From NCBI RefSeq assembly GCF_900129025.1, contig NZ_FQUM01000002.1:558001-622000 (forward strand): a DNA stretch of 64,000 nucleotides, read 5' to 3'. The DNA is from Mariniphaga anaerophila. GTDB taxonomy: Bacteria; Bacteroidota; Bacteroidia; Bacteroidales; Prolixibacteraceae. Positions within the stretch are counted from its first letter, which is position 1. Each line of letters begins with the position of its first letter. The notes beneath the pieces are model-generated. The model made no database searches, was not told the origin of the DNA, and saw only the letters and a program-made list of their open reading frames with translations. The translations under genes and the position numbers were made by a program. Of the stretch, positions 43,320 to 52,669 are shown one piece after another.

Positions 43320-45527
43320 ATGAAAAAAATATTATTTGTCTTATTCATTGGTGGTATTATTTGTACCTCATGCTTTTATGCGAACAAAGAAAAAGATCAA
43401 ATCAACTATGCTCAGTATGTCAATCCATTTATTGGAACCGCAGATAATGGGCATACTTTTCCCGGGGCAACCGCACCCTTTGGCCTGGTACAAGCAAGTC
43501 CCGAAACGGGGAATGATGGATGGAAGTATTGTTCCGGCTATAATTATGCAGATGATTCGATAATCGGATTTGCCCAGACTCATTTAAACGGAACAGGGGG
43601 ACCAGATTTAGGTGATATTCTTCTATTCCCATTTTGCGGTGAAATTGATAGTGGAATTTATAAAAGTAAATTTGAAAAAGCTACTCAAAAAGGATCTGCC
43701 GGCTATTATGCTGTAAATTTATCTGACTTTGATGTGGATGTAGAAGTTACCGCAACTGCAAGAACAGCATTTTATAAATATACCTATAACAATAATGAAC
43801 CAGCTCGGCTGATGGTGGATTTACAAAATGGAATTGCAGGATGGGGAAAGACCGTTAAAAACCATGTTATTTCAGCCCAGATGAACATGCCTGATAATAA
43901 AACGATAACAGGGCACAACGAAGTGGACGCATGGGTTAAACGCCACTATTTTTATGCAATAAAGTTTGACAAACCTTTTACGTTAGAAAAAAAGTTACAA
44001 GCATCTCCGGAAGAAAAGGCTCAAAAACTAGTTTTGTCTTTTGACCTTCAGCCGGGTGAGTCGTTGCAGGTAAAAGTTGCGCTGTCGGGCGTTAGCGTAA
44101 ATGGGGCTATGGCTTCTATTGATAAGGAAAACGCTGCATGGGATTTCAACAAGGTAAGGAAGAAAACTGAAACAGAATGGAACAAATTACTGTCACGTAC
44201 GCAAATAGTTGGAACTGACGATGAAAAAGTGAATTTTTATACATCGTTGTACCACCTTTATATTCAGCCTAATAATTTGGCAGATACCGATGGCAGATAT
44301 CGAGGGTTGAACGATAGCCTGTTTACTTCTCCTACAAAAGAATACTATTCTACTCTGTCATTATGGGACACCTATCGGGCTGCTCATCCGTGGTACACCA
44401 TTATGGTTCCTGAAAAAGTAAATGGGATGGTACAGACAATGCTAAATCATTATAAAATACAAGGATTTCTTCCAATTTGGGCTCTATGGGGAAAAGAAAC
44501 TTTTTGTATGATCGGAAACCACGCCATTCCTGTTGTAGTTGATGCCTATTTAAAAGGGTTTGATGGATTTGACTCTGAATTGGCATATGAAGCAGTAAGG
44601 GCATCTGCAACGACCAGCCATTTAAATTCTGATTGGGAAACATACACCAAATATGGTTATTACCCTTTCGATCTAGTAAAAGTTGAATCTGTATCCAGAA
44701 CACTGGAGTCTGCTTTTGATGATTATTGTGTGGCACAGATGGCCAAGGCTATGGGTAAAACAAACGATTTTGAATATTTTTCAAAACGTGCTGACTATTA
44801 TAAGAACTTGTTTGATCCGTCAACAAAACTTATGCGGGGAAAAGATTCGGAAGGAAACTGGCGTGAACCGTTCAACTCTTTATTATTGTCTCATGCGACT
44901 ACTGCCGGAGGTGATTACACTGAAGGTAATGCATGGCAGTATACCTGGCATGTACAGCATGACATTGAGTCGCTTGTAGATTTGATGGGAAGCGAAGAAA
45001 TATTTGCAAACAAGCTGGATTCATTGTTCTTTATTGAATCAAATGAAGAAAACGTCGGCTTCGTATCTGATGTGACAGGGCTTATTGGCCAGTATGCGCA
45101 CGGCAACGAACCAAGCCACCATGTTGCTTACTTGTATAATTATGCCGGACAATCATGGAAAACCCAGCAGTTGGTGCGAGAAATATTCGATCGTTTTTAT
45201 CTGGCAAAACCGGATGGGCTATGTGGCAATGATGATTGCGGACAAATGTCTGCATGGTATGTTTTTTCTTCAATGGGTTTTTATCCGCTCAATCCGGCAG
45301 GAGGTGAATATATTTTGGGAGCTCCGCAACTCAAAAAAGCAATTCTGTCGTTGCCTGGTGATAAGACCTTCACTATCGAGGCAAAAAACCTGAATAAAAA
45401 CAACAAGTATGTAAAATGTGTAACAATGAACGGAAAGCCATTGGAAGGGTTCATTTTTAAGCACGACGATATCCTGAGAGGTGGCACATTAACATTTGAA
45501 ATGACCAACACTCCCGCGTATGAGTAA
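43320..45527 (+). CDS. GH92-family alpha-mannosidase
   Basis: The ATG at 43320 starts a lipoprotein signal (MKKILFVLFIGGIICTSCFY), giving 735 residues; an upstream in-frame ATG at 43266 does not. GH92 blocks are YVNPFIGTADNGHTFPGAT, GFAQTHLNGTGGPDLGD, SLWDTYRAAHPWYTI and GNDDCGQMSAWYVFSSMGFY. These calcium-dependent enzymes remove alpha-linked mannose, and some remove other sugars. It is plus-strand, 131 bp after the HTCS gene, and convergent with the PL8 gene (25 bp apart). Whether it serves this PUL, or is a separate N-glycan-type trimming enzyme, is not clear. Confidence 0.93.
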   Translation: MKKILFVLFIGGIICTSCFYANKEKDQINYAQYVNPFIGTADNGHTFPGATAPFGLVQASPETGNDGWKYCSGYNYADDSIIGFAQTHLNGTGGPDLGDILLFPFCGEIDSGIYKSKFEKATQKGSAGYYAVNLSDFDVDVEVTATARTAFYKYTYNNNEPARLMVDLQNGIAGWGKTVKNHVISAQMNMPDNKTITGHNEVDAWVKRHYFYAIKFDKPFTLEKKLQASPEEKAQKLVLSFDLQPGESLQVKVALSGVSVNGAMASIDKENAAWDFNKVRKKTETEWNKLLSRTQIVGTDDEKVNFYTSLYHLYIQPNNLADTDGRYRGLNDSLFTSPTKEYYSTLSLWDTYRAAHPWYTIMVPEKVNGMVQTMLNHYKIQGFLPIWALWGKETFCMIGNHAIPVVVDAYLKGFDGFDSELAYEAVRASATTSHLNSDWETYTKYGYYPFDLVKVESVSRTLESAFDDYCVAQMAKAMGKTNDFEYFSKRADYYKNLFDPSTKLMRGKDSEGNWREPFNSLLLSHATTAGGDYTEGNAWQYTWHVQHDIESLVDLMGSEEIFANKLDSLFFIESNEENVGFVSDVTGLIGQYAHGNEPSHHVAYLYNYAGQSWKTQQLVREIFDRFYLAKPDGLCGNDDCGQMSAWYVFSSMGFYPLNPAGGEYILGAPQLKKAILSLPGDKTFTIEAKNLNKNNKYVKCVTMNGKPLEGFIFKHDDILRGGTLTFEMTNTPAYE

Positions 45528-45552
45528 AATGTGAAAGTAATACTTGCAAAAA

Positions 45553-48500
45553 CTATTTCCCTTTAGGTATATTTAAAACCACGGGTACTCCGGAGTAGAG
45601 CACCGACTGGTAATTGTAATACGCTTCGTCTCTTGCGTCGGGCATTTCAACTGTAATTACAGAATTGTTGCCCTCTCTCTTTACCTCGGCAAATTCTCCT
45701 TCTCTCGGGTAAATGCCAGGCACAGTGTACGAATATTTCCCTTCCTTTAAAGGAGTTGAAAAACGAAGGGTGATTTGTTCTTTATGCACATCGGCAGTCG
45801 GATCGCCCACTGAAACTGTCCACGAGTTTTGGTTCTCTTTCAGCATTACCATTGCCGTATTGTCGCACTCGATGGTTTTCTTGTTCACTTTTATTTTTCC
45901 GGGTGCGTAAAATGCAATTTGCGTAATGCTGTCTGCTTTCGCATAAACCGAGTGGATAGAATCGTTTTGCAGCGTGCAATTAAGCTCGTTTGCTAATCGT
46001 GAAACCAGCCCGGGCATATCTTCCGCAGAAACATTGGGCAGCAGCAAATAGAAATAGTTGTTATCCTCCTGCTCACCGGGATTAACGCCATGCCCAACGG
46101 CAATAATGTAATTGGGAGCATTGTTTGAAATCCGGGTATCGGTAGTGTTGACAGATTTCCCTGTTTTTATTACCAGTTCACACTCTTTTTTCTGGAAAAT
46201 AACAAATCCTCTGTCGCCGGTATGAAACCAGCAGGGCTGCGTAATTTTTTCATGGATGTCAACAGATTGATTTGTGCCGATTTTCGCGACTTTTCCGTTT
46301 ACAAAGCACGTGAGTTTGCTGGTAAAACCGGCCTGATCGATGCAGGTAGATATTCCTTTTCCCTGTCCGGCTCTGTTGCGTTGGATGTTGCTTCCCAGTG
46401 CAATTATTTTGTTGCCGATAAAGTGATAACTTTTCAGTGCAGTTGCCGTGCTGTATGTTTCGCGGGGGAGGTGATGGTACATGGCCATTCCTGATTTCCC
46501 GTCGGAAAGCACGCCTGCAATTTTATTTAGCCCGGGCAAACACGCCTGTGCGCCGCCTTTTGCAGGCAGCGGATCGGTTCGCCATTCTTCGGTGATTCCG
46601 GGCAACATGTGCCAGTCCATATTTTTTAATACCTGTTGCGAATACTCATCGCCTTTTGTCCGCAACTGCAAAACGCCGCTTCCGCTGTGCCACGATTTGC
46701 GTACCCGGTCGAAATCTTCGGCGCCAACAGCACGTTCCGATTTCAACTTAACCGAGGAGTAAAATGAATTGTTTTCATTTTCTCTACGATGTACCAGAAA
46801 TTCATTAACCCAGTAGGCATCTGTTCCCGAATAATGATGAGAATTGTTTTGGATGTTGTTTTTGAGCGCCAATAATTCGGTTTCGTTTTCAATTTTGTTA
46901 TCCCTGCTTTTTGATTCCAGAAGCTCGTCGATAGCATCCGCAATCTGAACGGTGACAAATTTTTCCATGTCAGATAAATACGACCGCCCGGCAATAGTAA
47001 AATCGAATCTGTTTTTGTAAATCAGCCGGCCGTAAACATGGAGCAGACGATCTGCCGGAAACTGAAAATATTTGTCTTCCAGCCGAAACGGCGTGTCTTT
47101 AAACTGATGAAACCCTACGAATGGTTCGGTCAGCCAGCCAAAACCGTAAGCGATCATCGGGGCGTCGGTTCCTTTACCTATATGGTGAGAAACCGTTCCG
47201 TCAGGCTGAAAACCAGACTGTGCGAATTCATGCGCCGGAACATCGAATTTTGTCATCCACCTTCTTACGTCGGGAACTACGCCATGCGGACTCCATCCCG
47301 GCGAAAAACTAAAATTTTTAAAGGGCTTATCGTTGTAAAAATCGCTGTACCAGTATTGCACATATGTCATCGGGCGGTTGTAGTCTGCCCATATAATTGG
47401 CAATGCCAGCATAATCCGCAGGCGATGGCCAAGGTTGGCATCTGCCCAGGCTCCTTCCGAGTAGATGGTATCCTGAATTTCGCCCCAACGCTGCGAGGGA
47501 TCATCAATGGCCCGTCGTTGTTTTATGATGGAAGTGAACACCTGGTAGAACTGAACCAGTGCATTGTAAACTTCAGTGGCTTCGTTGTTTTCCTCCTTCA
47601 TTTCCGCAAGTAAATCGGGCATCAAATGTACCGCGGGAGCAACCAGCGGATCTGAAATTACCCACTGATGAGTACATACCTGGTGCCCCATCATTTTGTG
47701 CTCCACAAGGTTTGCAAAACCGTCGCCGGTATATTCCCCAATGGGCTTTCCGTTTACGTAAACATCGTTTCCTTCAATGGGCACACACGCGGTGTAAGCA
47801 ATTATAGCTTTGTACATAGCTTTTTTCAATCGCTCACGGGACGCAGCATCTCCTGACGGCCCGTACTTTTCCGACCGGGCATAGGCATATCCCAGTCCGC
47901 CAATTAGTTTTGCTACTTGTTCCCATTCGTATTCAATTGTGCCGTAAACTCTTCCGGTAAGCGGATCAACGTTGGTCTCTCCCAAATAATCTTCAGGATG
48001 CCGGGTGTAACATTTAAAACCATTAAAGCGGCCGTTATTGTTTTCCAGTTCGATAATTTTTGCTGCTGTTTCTTTGTCAGAAAAAATTGTGCGCCCATAC
48101 ATTCTGCTTCCTTTTGAGCTCACGGTAAAATCTTTGTACCGGTCAAATAAAACGTTCCAGAGGGGAGTTTCAACAATTCGTACTTCAACAGGAAAACGGT
48201 TTAAAATCTCGTTGCCGTTTTTCAGCAGAACAGTAAGTTGATGACTTTTTTCTGTTTCTCCGGTGTTTTGTCCTTCGCTAACTGTTAATACTCCCATTAT
48301 CCGGCGATGCAAATCGTACCGGGTTTCAATTTCAAACAGATTTCCATCCTGATTTTCAATTTCAAAATGATATCCTTTGGGAACAGGAGATTTCAGTACA
48401 TCTTTGTTTCTTTCGAGGTGGATTCGTCCGATAACTTCTGTGCCTTCGGAACTGTTGGTGGAAATGTCGAAATAGGATGCAAATATTTTTTCCTGCGCAT

Positions 48501-48570
48501 CTGTTTTGCTGACTGTAGCAAAAGCACAAAGCGCAAAAATTGTAATGAATAGAACCGGTTTAAATTTCAT
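45553..48570 (-). CDS. PL8 polysaccharide lyase, chondroitin ABC lyase-like
   Basis: This 1005-residue secreted protein (signal to VSKTDAQ, about residue 25) fits the PL8 layout: an N-terminal beta domain, an (alpha/alpha) toroid (residues about 200-550) and C-terminal beta-sandwiches. GFQPDGTVSHHIGKG (His near 462-463), IAYGFGWL (Tyr near 475) and FTIAGRSYLSD (Arg near 529) align with the His-Tyr-Arg catalytic set of chondroitin ABC lyase. NMDWHMLPGITEEWRTDPLP is a typical downstream block. It would cleave a uronic-acid-containing glycan by beta-elimination outside the cytoplasm. Chondroitin or a related sulfated glycan is inferred from neighbouring sulfatases. Confidence 0.8.
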   Translation of the reverse strand: MKFKPVLFITIFALCAFATVSKTDAQEKIFASYFDISTNSSEGTEVIGRIHLERNKDVLKSPVPKGYHFEIENQDGNLFEIETRYDLHRRIMGVLTVSEGQNTGETEKSHQLTVLLKNGNEILNRFPVEVRIVETPLWNVLFDRYKDFTVSSKGSRMYGRTIFSDKETAAKIIELENNNGRFNGFKCYTRHPEDYLGETNVDPLTGRVYGTIEYEWEQVAKLIGGLGYAYARSEKYGPSGDAASRERLKKAMYKAIIAYTACVPIEGNDVYVNGKPIGEYTGDGFANLVEHKMMGHQVCTHQWVISDPLVAPAVHLMPDLLAEMKEENNEATEVYNALVQFYQVFTSIIKQRRAIDDPSQRWGEIQDTIYSEGAWADANLGHRLRIMLALPIIWADYNRPMTYVQYWYSDFYNDKPFKNFSFSPGWSPHGVVPDVRRWMTKFDVPAHEFAQSGFQPDGTVSHHIGKGTDAPMIAYGFGWLTEPFVGFHQFKDTPFRLEDKYFQFPADRLLHVYGRLIYKNRFDFTIAGRSYLSDMEKFVTVQIADAIDELLESKSRDNKIENETELLALKNNIQNNSHHYSGTDAYWVNEFLVHRRENENNSFYSSVKLKSERAVGAEDFDRVRKSWHSGSGVLQLRTKGDEYSQQVLKNMDWHMLPGITEEWRTDPLPAKGGAQACLPGLNKIAGVLSDGKSGMAMYHHLPRETYSTATALKSYHFIGNKIIALGSNIQRNRAGQGKGISTCIDQAGFTSKLTCFVNGKVAKIGTNQSVDIHEKITQPCWFHTGDRGFVIFQKKECELVIKTGKSVNTTDTRISNNAPNYIIAVGHGVNPGEQEDNNYFYLLLPNVSAEDMPGLVSRLANELNCTLQNDSIHSVYAKADSITQIAFYAPGKIKVNKKTIECDNTAMVMLKENQNSWTVSVGDPTADVHKEQITLRFSTPLKEGKYSYTVPGIYPREGEFAEVKREGNNSVITVEMPDARDEAYYNYQSVLYSGVPVVLNIPKGK

Positions 48571-48614
48571 CTGTTGCTGATTTTAGATGTTCGTTTTATT
48601 GTTATTTTTTGCCA

Positions 48615-50579
48615 TCAACCTTTGCGTGTCAGTGTTATATTTATCTCTTTCCCTTCGAGGGCAAAAAGAATGGCTTCCATTCCCGGAACATGATTAAAAA
48701 TTCTGCTGTTTCCTTCAAGCACCGGAAGCTTTTTTAGCGGAGCATCTGCCTCAATCAGGAGGTTTCCTTCCTTTTTCTTCACCAAGTATTTTTGGTCAGA
48801 AATTTTTTGGATACTCTCTTCTGAACTGGAAATAACCGGAAGAATGAATTCTGTGAGATGTTCGTTTTTTAGGTTTTGCCTGAGCTCAATCTTCACCGTT
48901 TCATCCGAAAAAATGTAGTTAACGTTGCAGGTTAATTCTCCGGTTGGAGGTGCCTGTTGCTCGCCGTTAACCAGTTTCGATTTTGTATAAACGGCAATGC
49001 GATTTTCCGATTGTTTGGTGTTTACAGTTGCCGCAAGATCTGAAATATTCATGTACTTCTCGTCCTTTGTCTGCAGTCGTGGAGTTAAGGTTGTGGAAAA
49101 CGGGTCGTACTGCGCCTGCATATTTGTAGCTTCAACCAGTTGGTATTCATTCATGCTCGATGCCAGCACCGGCCCTAATATTTTGTGGTAAAGTAATGTT
49201 AGCGCCCCGCCCGACGGGTGACCGTTTTGTATTTTGTATTCCCGGTCGTACTCGGTTACCGTGGCTATCCAGTTATTTTTTGAAACCAGCCAGGTCTGAA
49301 TGTCTTCAAACGGTTTAATTCCGTACTGTTTTTCCCGCGGTAATGTTAGTTTTTCTGCATTGGGTACTGGTGCGTATCCATGGTCGAGAATTGCTGCCTG
49401 CGCTTTTGCATGGCAAAATGTATGATGAATACACGGGCGAACGCCATGCGTGTGGTAATGCAAGCCTCCGTGCAGTAGTCCGTTGTGGGTGCATTTTTGC
49501 AACAGAAGCGTGTTTTGTAAAGCCACTTTATGAAATACAGGATTTCTGCCGGACAAGAAAGCATAAGCCGGCTGGCAACCATCGCTGGTGCGGCTTCCCC
49601 AGTATGTCCATTTAAAGCTGCGCGTTCCCCAGCTGTTGTCCCAGCCTCCGTCAGGAAGCATGAATTCCATGTGCGTTTCAAGAGATTCTGTTACTGTTTT
49701 CAGAATTTTTTCATCTCCGGTTTCAATTCCGTATAACGCCAGTGCCGGAAGCGATTCTTCCACATTGTAGCCGAGGTCAACCGGGAGGCATCCTTTGGGA
49801 CTGCGCGTGTACCGATCACCTCCGCCTTCGCCAAAAAGGAACGTGTTTTTTTCGGTGAAGAAGCGAAAGGACTCGTCGGCAAGTTCTTTTGCGTGGGAAG
49901 AATACCGATTATCGTTGAAAATCTTTCCCATCAGAAACAAAGCATAAGTTCCGGTGAGCGGATAATTTACATTGGAGTATTCAATGTGAAATGTTTTATG
50001 GATAAATTCTGCCGCTTTTTTCAGCCTCGCCAGCCATTGTTTTCTGGTTTCTGCCGGCAGTAAATCGCCATGGTTTAAAAGCGCTTCTCCAAGGGAAATG
50101 GCGCCGAAAACAGTAATTCCGTTCCATTTCGACACGTTTACATCGTTTACCCACGAGCCGTTGGGAATACTGACGTTTTGCTCCATCCACTCAAAAAGTA
50201 ACCGGGCTGAGTTGATGTATTTTTCGTCGCCGGTTTTTCGTGCAAGAAATAACATCGGGTAAATGGCATCTCCACAGCGTCCGTGAATCCGGGCACAGGC
50301 AGGACAAAGAATTCCTCCGTGTAATCCCGGTTTTCCGGAATCGTTAATCTGATAACCGATGAGCGTGTCGCACCAGGTTTTCAGCAGGTTGTAACCGATG
50401 TCTGTTAATGTTTTGTCTGCCGCCAAAGGTGTGGCACTTAACGGTTTCATAAACGAAACACCCGTTGCTGCCGCGGCGCTGCACGCAGTTATTGCTTTTA
50501 CAAAGTTTCTGCGGGAAAAAAGGCTGTTTCCCGGGGTGCTTTCCTGTTTTAACGGAGAACGGTTGACTGTTTTATCCAT
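48615..50579 (-). CDS. Tat-exported alpha-helical protein, candidate polysaccharide lyase
   Basis: This 654-residue protein starts with a Tat signal (LFSRRNFVKAITACSAAAATG). Residues about 55-430 are helical and rich in Trp, His and Gly, of the (alpha/alpha)6-toroid style (GGWDNSWGTRSFKWTYWGSR, HGGLHYHTHGVRPCIHHTF). A beta-rich C terminus follows. The paired conserved HYHTHG and CIHHTFCHAKA could be catalytic or metal-binding, and Cys residues occur in GILCPACARIHG. I do not recognise the exact family. The fold class and context (between a PL8 and a sulfatase) suggest a lyase or unsaturated-uronyl hydrolase, as inference. Confidence 0.65.
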   Translation of the reverse strand: MDKTVNRSPLKQESTPGNSLFSRRNFVKAITACSAAAATGVSFMKPLSATPLAADKTLTDIGYNLLKTWCDTLIGYQINDSGKPGLHGGILCPACARIHGRCGDAIYPMLFLARKTGDEKYINSARLLFEWMEQNVSIPNGSWVNDVNVSKWNGITVFGAISLGEALLNHGDLLPAETRKQWLARLKKAAEFIHKTFHIEYSNVNYPLTGTYALFLMGKIFNDNRYSSHAKELADESFRFFTEKNTFLFGEGGGDRYTRSPKGCLPVDLGYNVEESLPALALYGIETGDEKILKTVTESLETHMEFMLPDGGWDNSWGTRSFKWTYWGSRTSDGCQPAYAFLSGRNPVFHKVALQNTLLLQKCTHNGLLHGGLHYHTHGVRPCIHHTFCHAKAQAAILDHGYAPVPNAEKLTLPREKQYGIKPFEDIQTWLVSKNNWIATVTEYDREYKIQNGHPSGGALTLLYHKILGPVLASSMNEYQLVEATNMQAQYDPFSTTLTPRLQTKDEKYMNISDLAATVNTKQSENRIAVYTKSKLVNGEQQAPPTGELTCNVNYIFSDETVKIELRQNLKNEHLTEFILPVISSSEESIQKISDQKYLVKKKEGNLLIEADAPLKKLPVLEGNSRIFNHVPGMEAILFALEGKEINITLTRKG

Positions 50580-50636
50580 TTCGAATTATTTAAAATCCTG
50601 GTTAAGTTACTTCATTTATTTTAGCTCCGAGCGGTT

Positions 50637-52265
50637 TCAGTTCAGCTGATTTCCGATAGGGTCAGTATATAGTTTCTGCTGTTCGGCCAGTTCTTTTTTC
50701 AGCTCCTTTACAACATCTTTATATTTTGGATCATTGTAAATATTCGTCATTTCCTGCGGGTCTTCCAGCATGTCGTAAAGCTCCCATTCGTCAACGTCGT
50801 TGTAGAAATGAATCAGTTTATAGCGTTCGGTCCGTATTCCGTAATGGCGTTTTACGGAGTGCCACGACGGGTATTCGTAATAATGATAATAGGTGGCTTT
50901 CCGCCAGTTGTCCGGTTTTTTACCGTTGTTTTCGAAAACCGGACGAAGCGATATTCCCTGCATTTCCTCGGGAATTGGCGCATTGGCATAGTCCAGAAAA
51001 GTGGGAGCAAAATCTACGTTCATGGTAAATGCGTCGGAAACGGTTCCTGCCTTAATGGCTTTGGGATAACGAATGAGCAACGGCATTCGGTAGCTTTCTT
51101 CGTACATGAGCCGTTTGTCGAACCATCCGTGTTCTCCCAGAAAAAAGCCCTGGTCAGATGTGTAAACAACGATAGTATTATCCAGTTGGCCGGTTTCTTT
51201 CAGGTAATCTAAAATCCGCCCAACATTTTCGTCCAGCGAAAGGATGCAGGCCAGGTAGTCTCTCATGTAAAGCTGGTACTTCCATTGAACGAGTTCTTTT
51301 CCAGTGGGCTTGTTGTTTTTATACTTGTCAACGCGTTTTGCATAAGCTTTGTGCCACAAATTTTTCTCTTCGGGAGTTAGCCTGCTGTAAACCCGGTATA
51401 GTTTTTTCAGGTCTTCGCTTCTTTTGTTAGCGCCCTCCACATCGTGTTGTTTGGCGTCTGTTATTTTTTTCAGCACATTGTTTTTTCCGAATTCTTCCAA
51501 CTCTTCGCGGCTTGCAAGTTTCAAATCCCACGCATCCCACAAATGGTTGGCAATTTCCATTTCCTGCTCGCGTGCTGCGCTTCCCCGTCCCTTGTAATCG
51601 TCGAAAAGCGTTTCTGGAACCGGAAATTCTTTGTTCTCCAGAACACCCATGTGCCGCGGAGCCGGAATCCAGTTTCTGTGCGGCGCTTTGTGCTGATAAA
51701 CCAATGCAAACGGTTTGTCCTGATTTTTTTCGCTAAGCCACTTAATGGCCTTATCGGTTATTACATCGGTAACATAACCGGTTTCAGTAATTGTGTCGCC
51801 CATTTCAATAAACTCGGGCTGGTAGTAATCGCCCTGGCCGGGAAGAACGCTCCAGTAATCAAACCCGGTGGGAGAGGAGCCGAGGTGCCATTTGCCGATA
51901 ACGGCAGTTTGGTAGCCGGCCTTCTGCAATATTTTTGGATAGGTAACCTGCGTGCCGTCAAAAATTTTTGCGTTATCGGTTACTCCGTTCAGGTGACTGA
52001 ATTTTCCGGTAAGTATGGCCGCACGCGACGGTGCACAAATGGAATTGGTTACATAGCAATGCTCAAATTGCATCCCTTCTTCTGAAATGCGGTCGAGGTT
52101 GGGTGTTTCTATCAGTTTACTTCCGTAACAACTCATAGCCTGGGTCGTGTGGTCGTCAGACATGATAAACAGAATGTTCGGCCGTTTTTCTTCCTGCTCC
52201 TGCCTGCTGGCAACGTTGCAACCGAAAAGAATAATTAATAAACCGGTAATGGTTAAAAGCTTCAT
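50637..52265 (-). CDS. S1-family sulfatase, lipoprotein
   Basis: The ATG at 52265 gives 542 residues with a lipoprotein signal (LLIILFGCNVAS, Cys 16). PNILFIMSDDHTTQAMSCYG carries the metal-binding Asp pair, and CAPSR at residues 77-81 is the formylglycine motif, followed by AAILTGKFSHLNG. QHKAPHRNW, IVVYTSDQGFFLGEHGWFDKR (metal Asp/Gln) and LYDMLEDPQEMTN are further S1 blocks. It hydrolyses a sulfate ester on the target glycan. The ORF extends 20 codons upstream without a signal peptide, so that start is rejected. It heads the minus-strand operon and is divergent from the DUF1961 gene. Confidence 0.93.
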   Translation of the reverse strand: MKLLTITGLLIILFGCNVASRQEQEEKRPNILFIMSDDHTTQAMSCYGSKLIETPNLDRISEEGMQFEHCYVTNSICAPSRAAILTGKFSHLNGVTDNAKIFDGTQVTYPKILQKAGYQTAVIGKWHLGSSPTGFDYWSVLPGQGDYYQPEFIEMGDTITETGYVTDVITDKAIKWLSEKNQDKPFALVYQHKAPHRNWIPAPRHMGVLENKEFPVPETLFDDYKGRGSAAREQEMEIANHLWDAWDLKLASREELEEFGKNNVLKKITDAKQHDVEGANKRSEDLKKLYRVYSRLTPEEKNLWHKAYAKRVDKYKNNKPTGKELVQWKYQLYMRDYLACILSLDENVGRILDYLKETGQLDNTIVVYTSDQGFFLGEHGWFDKRLMYEESYRMPLLIRYPKAIKAGTVSDAFTMNVDFAPTFLDYANAPIPEEMQGISLRPVFENNGKKPDNWRKATYYHYYEYPSWHSVKRHYGIRTERYKLIHFYNDVDEWELYDMLEDPQEMTNIYNDPKYKDVVKELKKELAEQQKLYTDPIGNQLN

Positions 52266-52402
52266 GGTATTGTATTTTTTTGATTCATTTTTAATTTCTA
52301 TTTCAAAATTACCTAATCGTTGCACAAGCAGATTTTAAGAATGTGTTTAAAAGTTTAGGCAGGGGGAGCGAATATTTAATTTCTATTGAATTTTATATTA
52401 AA

Positions 52403-52413
52403 ATGGTTGAAAG
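52403..52413 (+). promoter_or_regulatory. Shared 11-bp motif, copy 1
   Basis: ATGGTTGAAAG recurs exactly at 56212-56222. Both copies lie in PUL promoter regions, so it may be part of a regulator binding site. Confidence 0.35.
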
Positions 52414-52567
52414 AAGGTTTTTGTGTGTGCCGGTTTGTTGTTTCGCAGTAGAAAAATGGTTTTGGAAATGAACCGATTTTTTGAAATGAATTTGACGTGG
52501 AACCCGGAATGTTATATTGAAGATCGGGTATTTCAACAAAAGTTATAAAGAATTAAACATTTATGAT

Positions 52568-52611
52568 AGAACGATGCCCGTAACTAATAGAATTATACGG
52601 GTTGCTGTTCT
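52568..52611. promoter_or_regulatory. Dyad overlapping the DUF1961 promoter
   Basis: CCCGTA (52577-52582) pairs with TACGGG (52596-52601), and outside it AGAAC (52568) pairs with GTTCT (52607-52611). The dyad ends at the -7 box, so it could be an operator or an mRNA-leader hairpin. There is no T run, so it is not a terminator. Confidence 0.4.
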
Positions 52612-52618
52612 ATTTTTG
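52611..52618 (+). promoter_or_regulatory. -7 box for the DUF1961-sulfatase-CBM9 genes
   Basis: TATTTTTG matches TAnnTTTG exactly, 52 bp before the DUF1961 ATG. The -33 position has no TTTG. Confidence 0.4.
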
Positions 52619-52669
52619 AAAGGGTCGAAATCAGTCCTTTAAAAGCGAAGTTTAATCAAATCCGGAGCA

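Larger units (their letters stand above)
52266..52669. other. Divergent promoter region of the sulfatase operons
   Basis: This is 404 bp without a gene. It contains ATGGTTGAAAG at 52403-52413, shared with the susC promoter at 56212, a stem-loop at 52568-52611, and TATTTTTG at 52611-52618 matching TAnnTTTG. No clear -33 element is seen. Confidence 0.5.

Noticed and set aside
51444-52085. Long plus-strand ORF (213 codons) antisense to the sulfatase
   Set aside because: It is the shadow of a strongly conserved sulfatase; no domain or start context.
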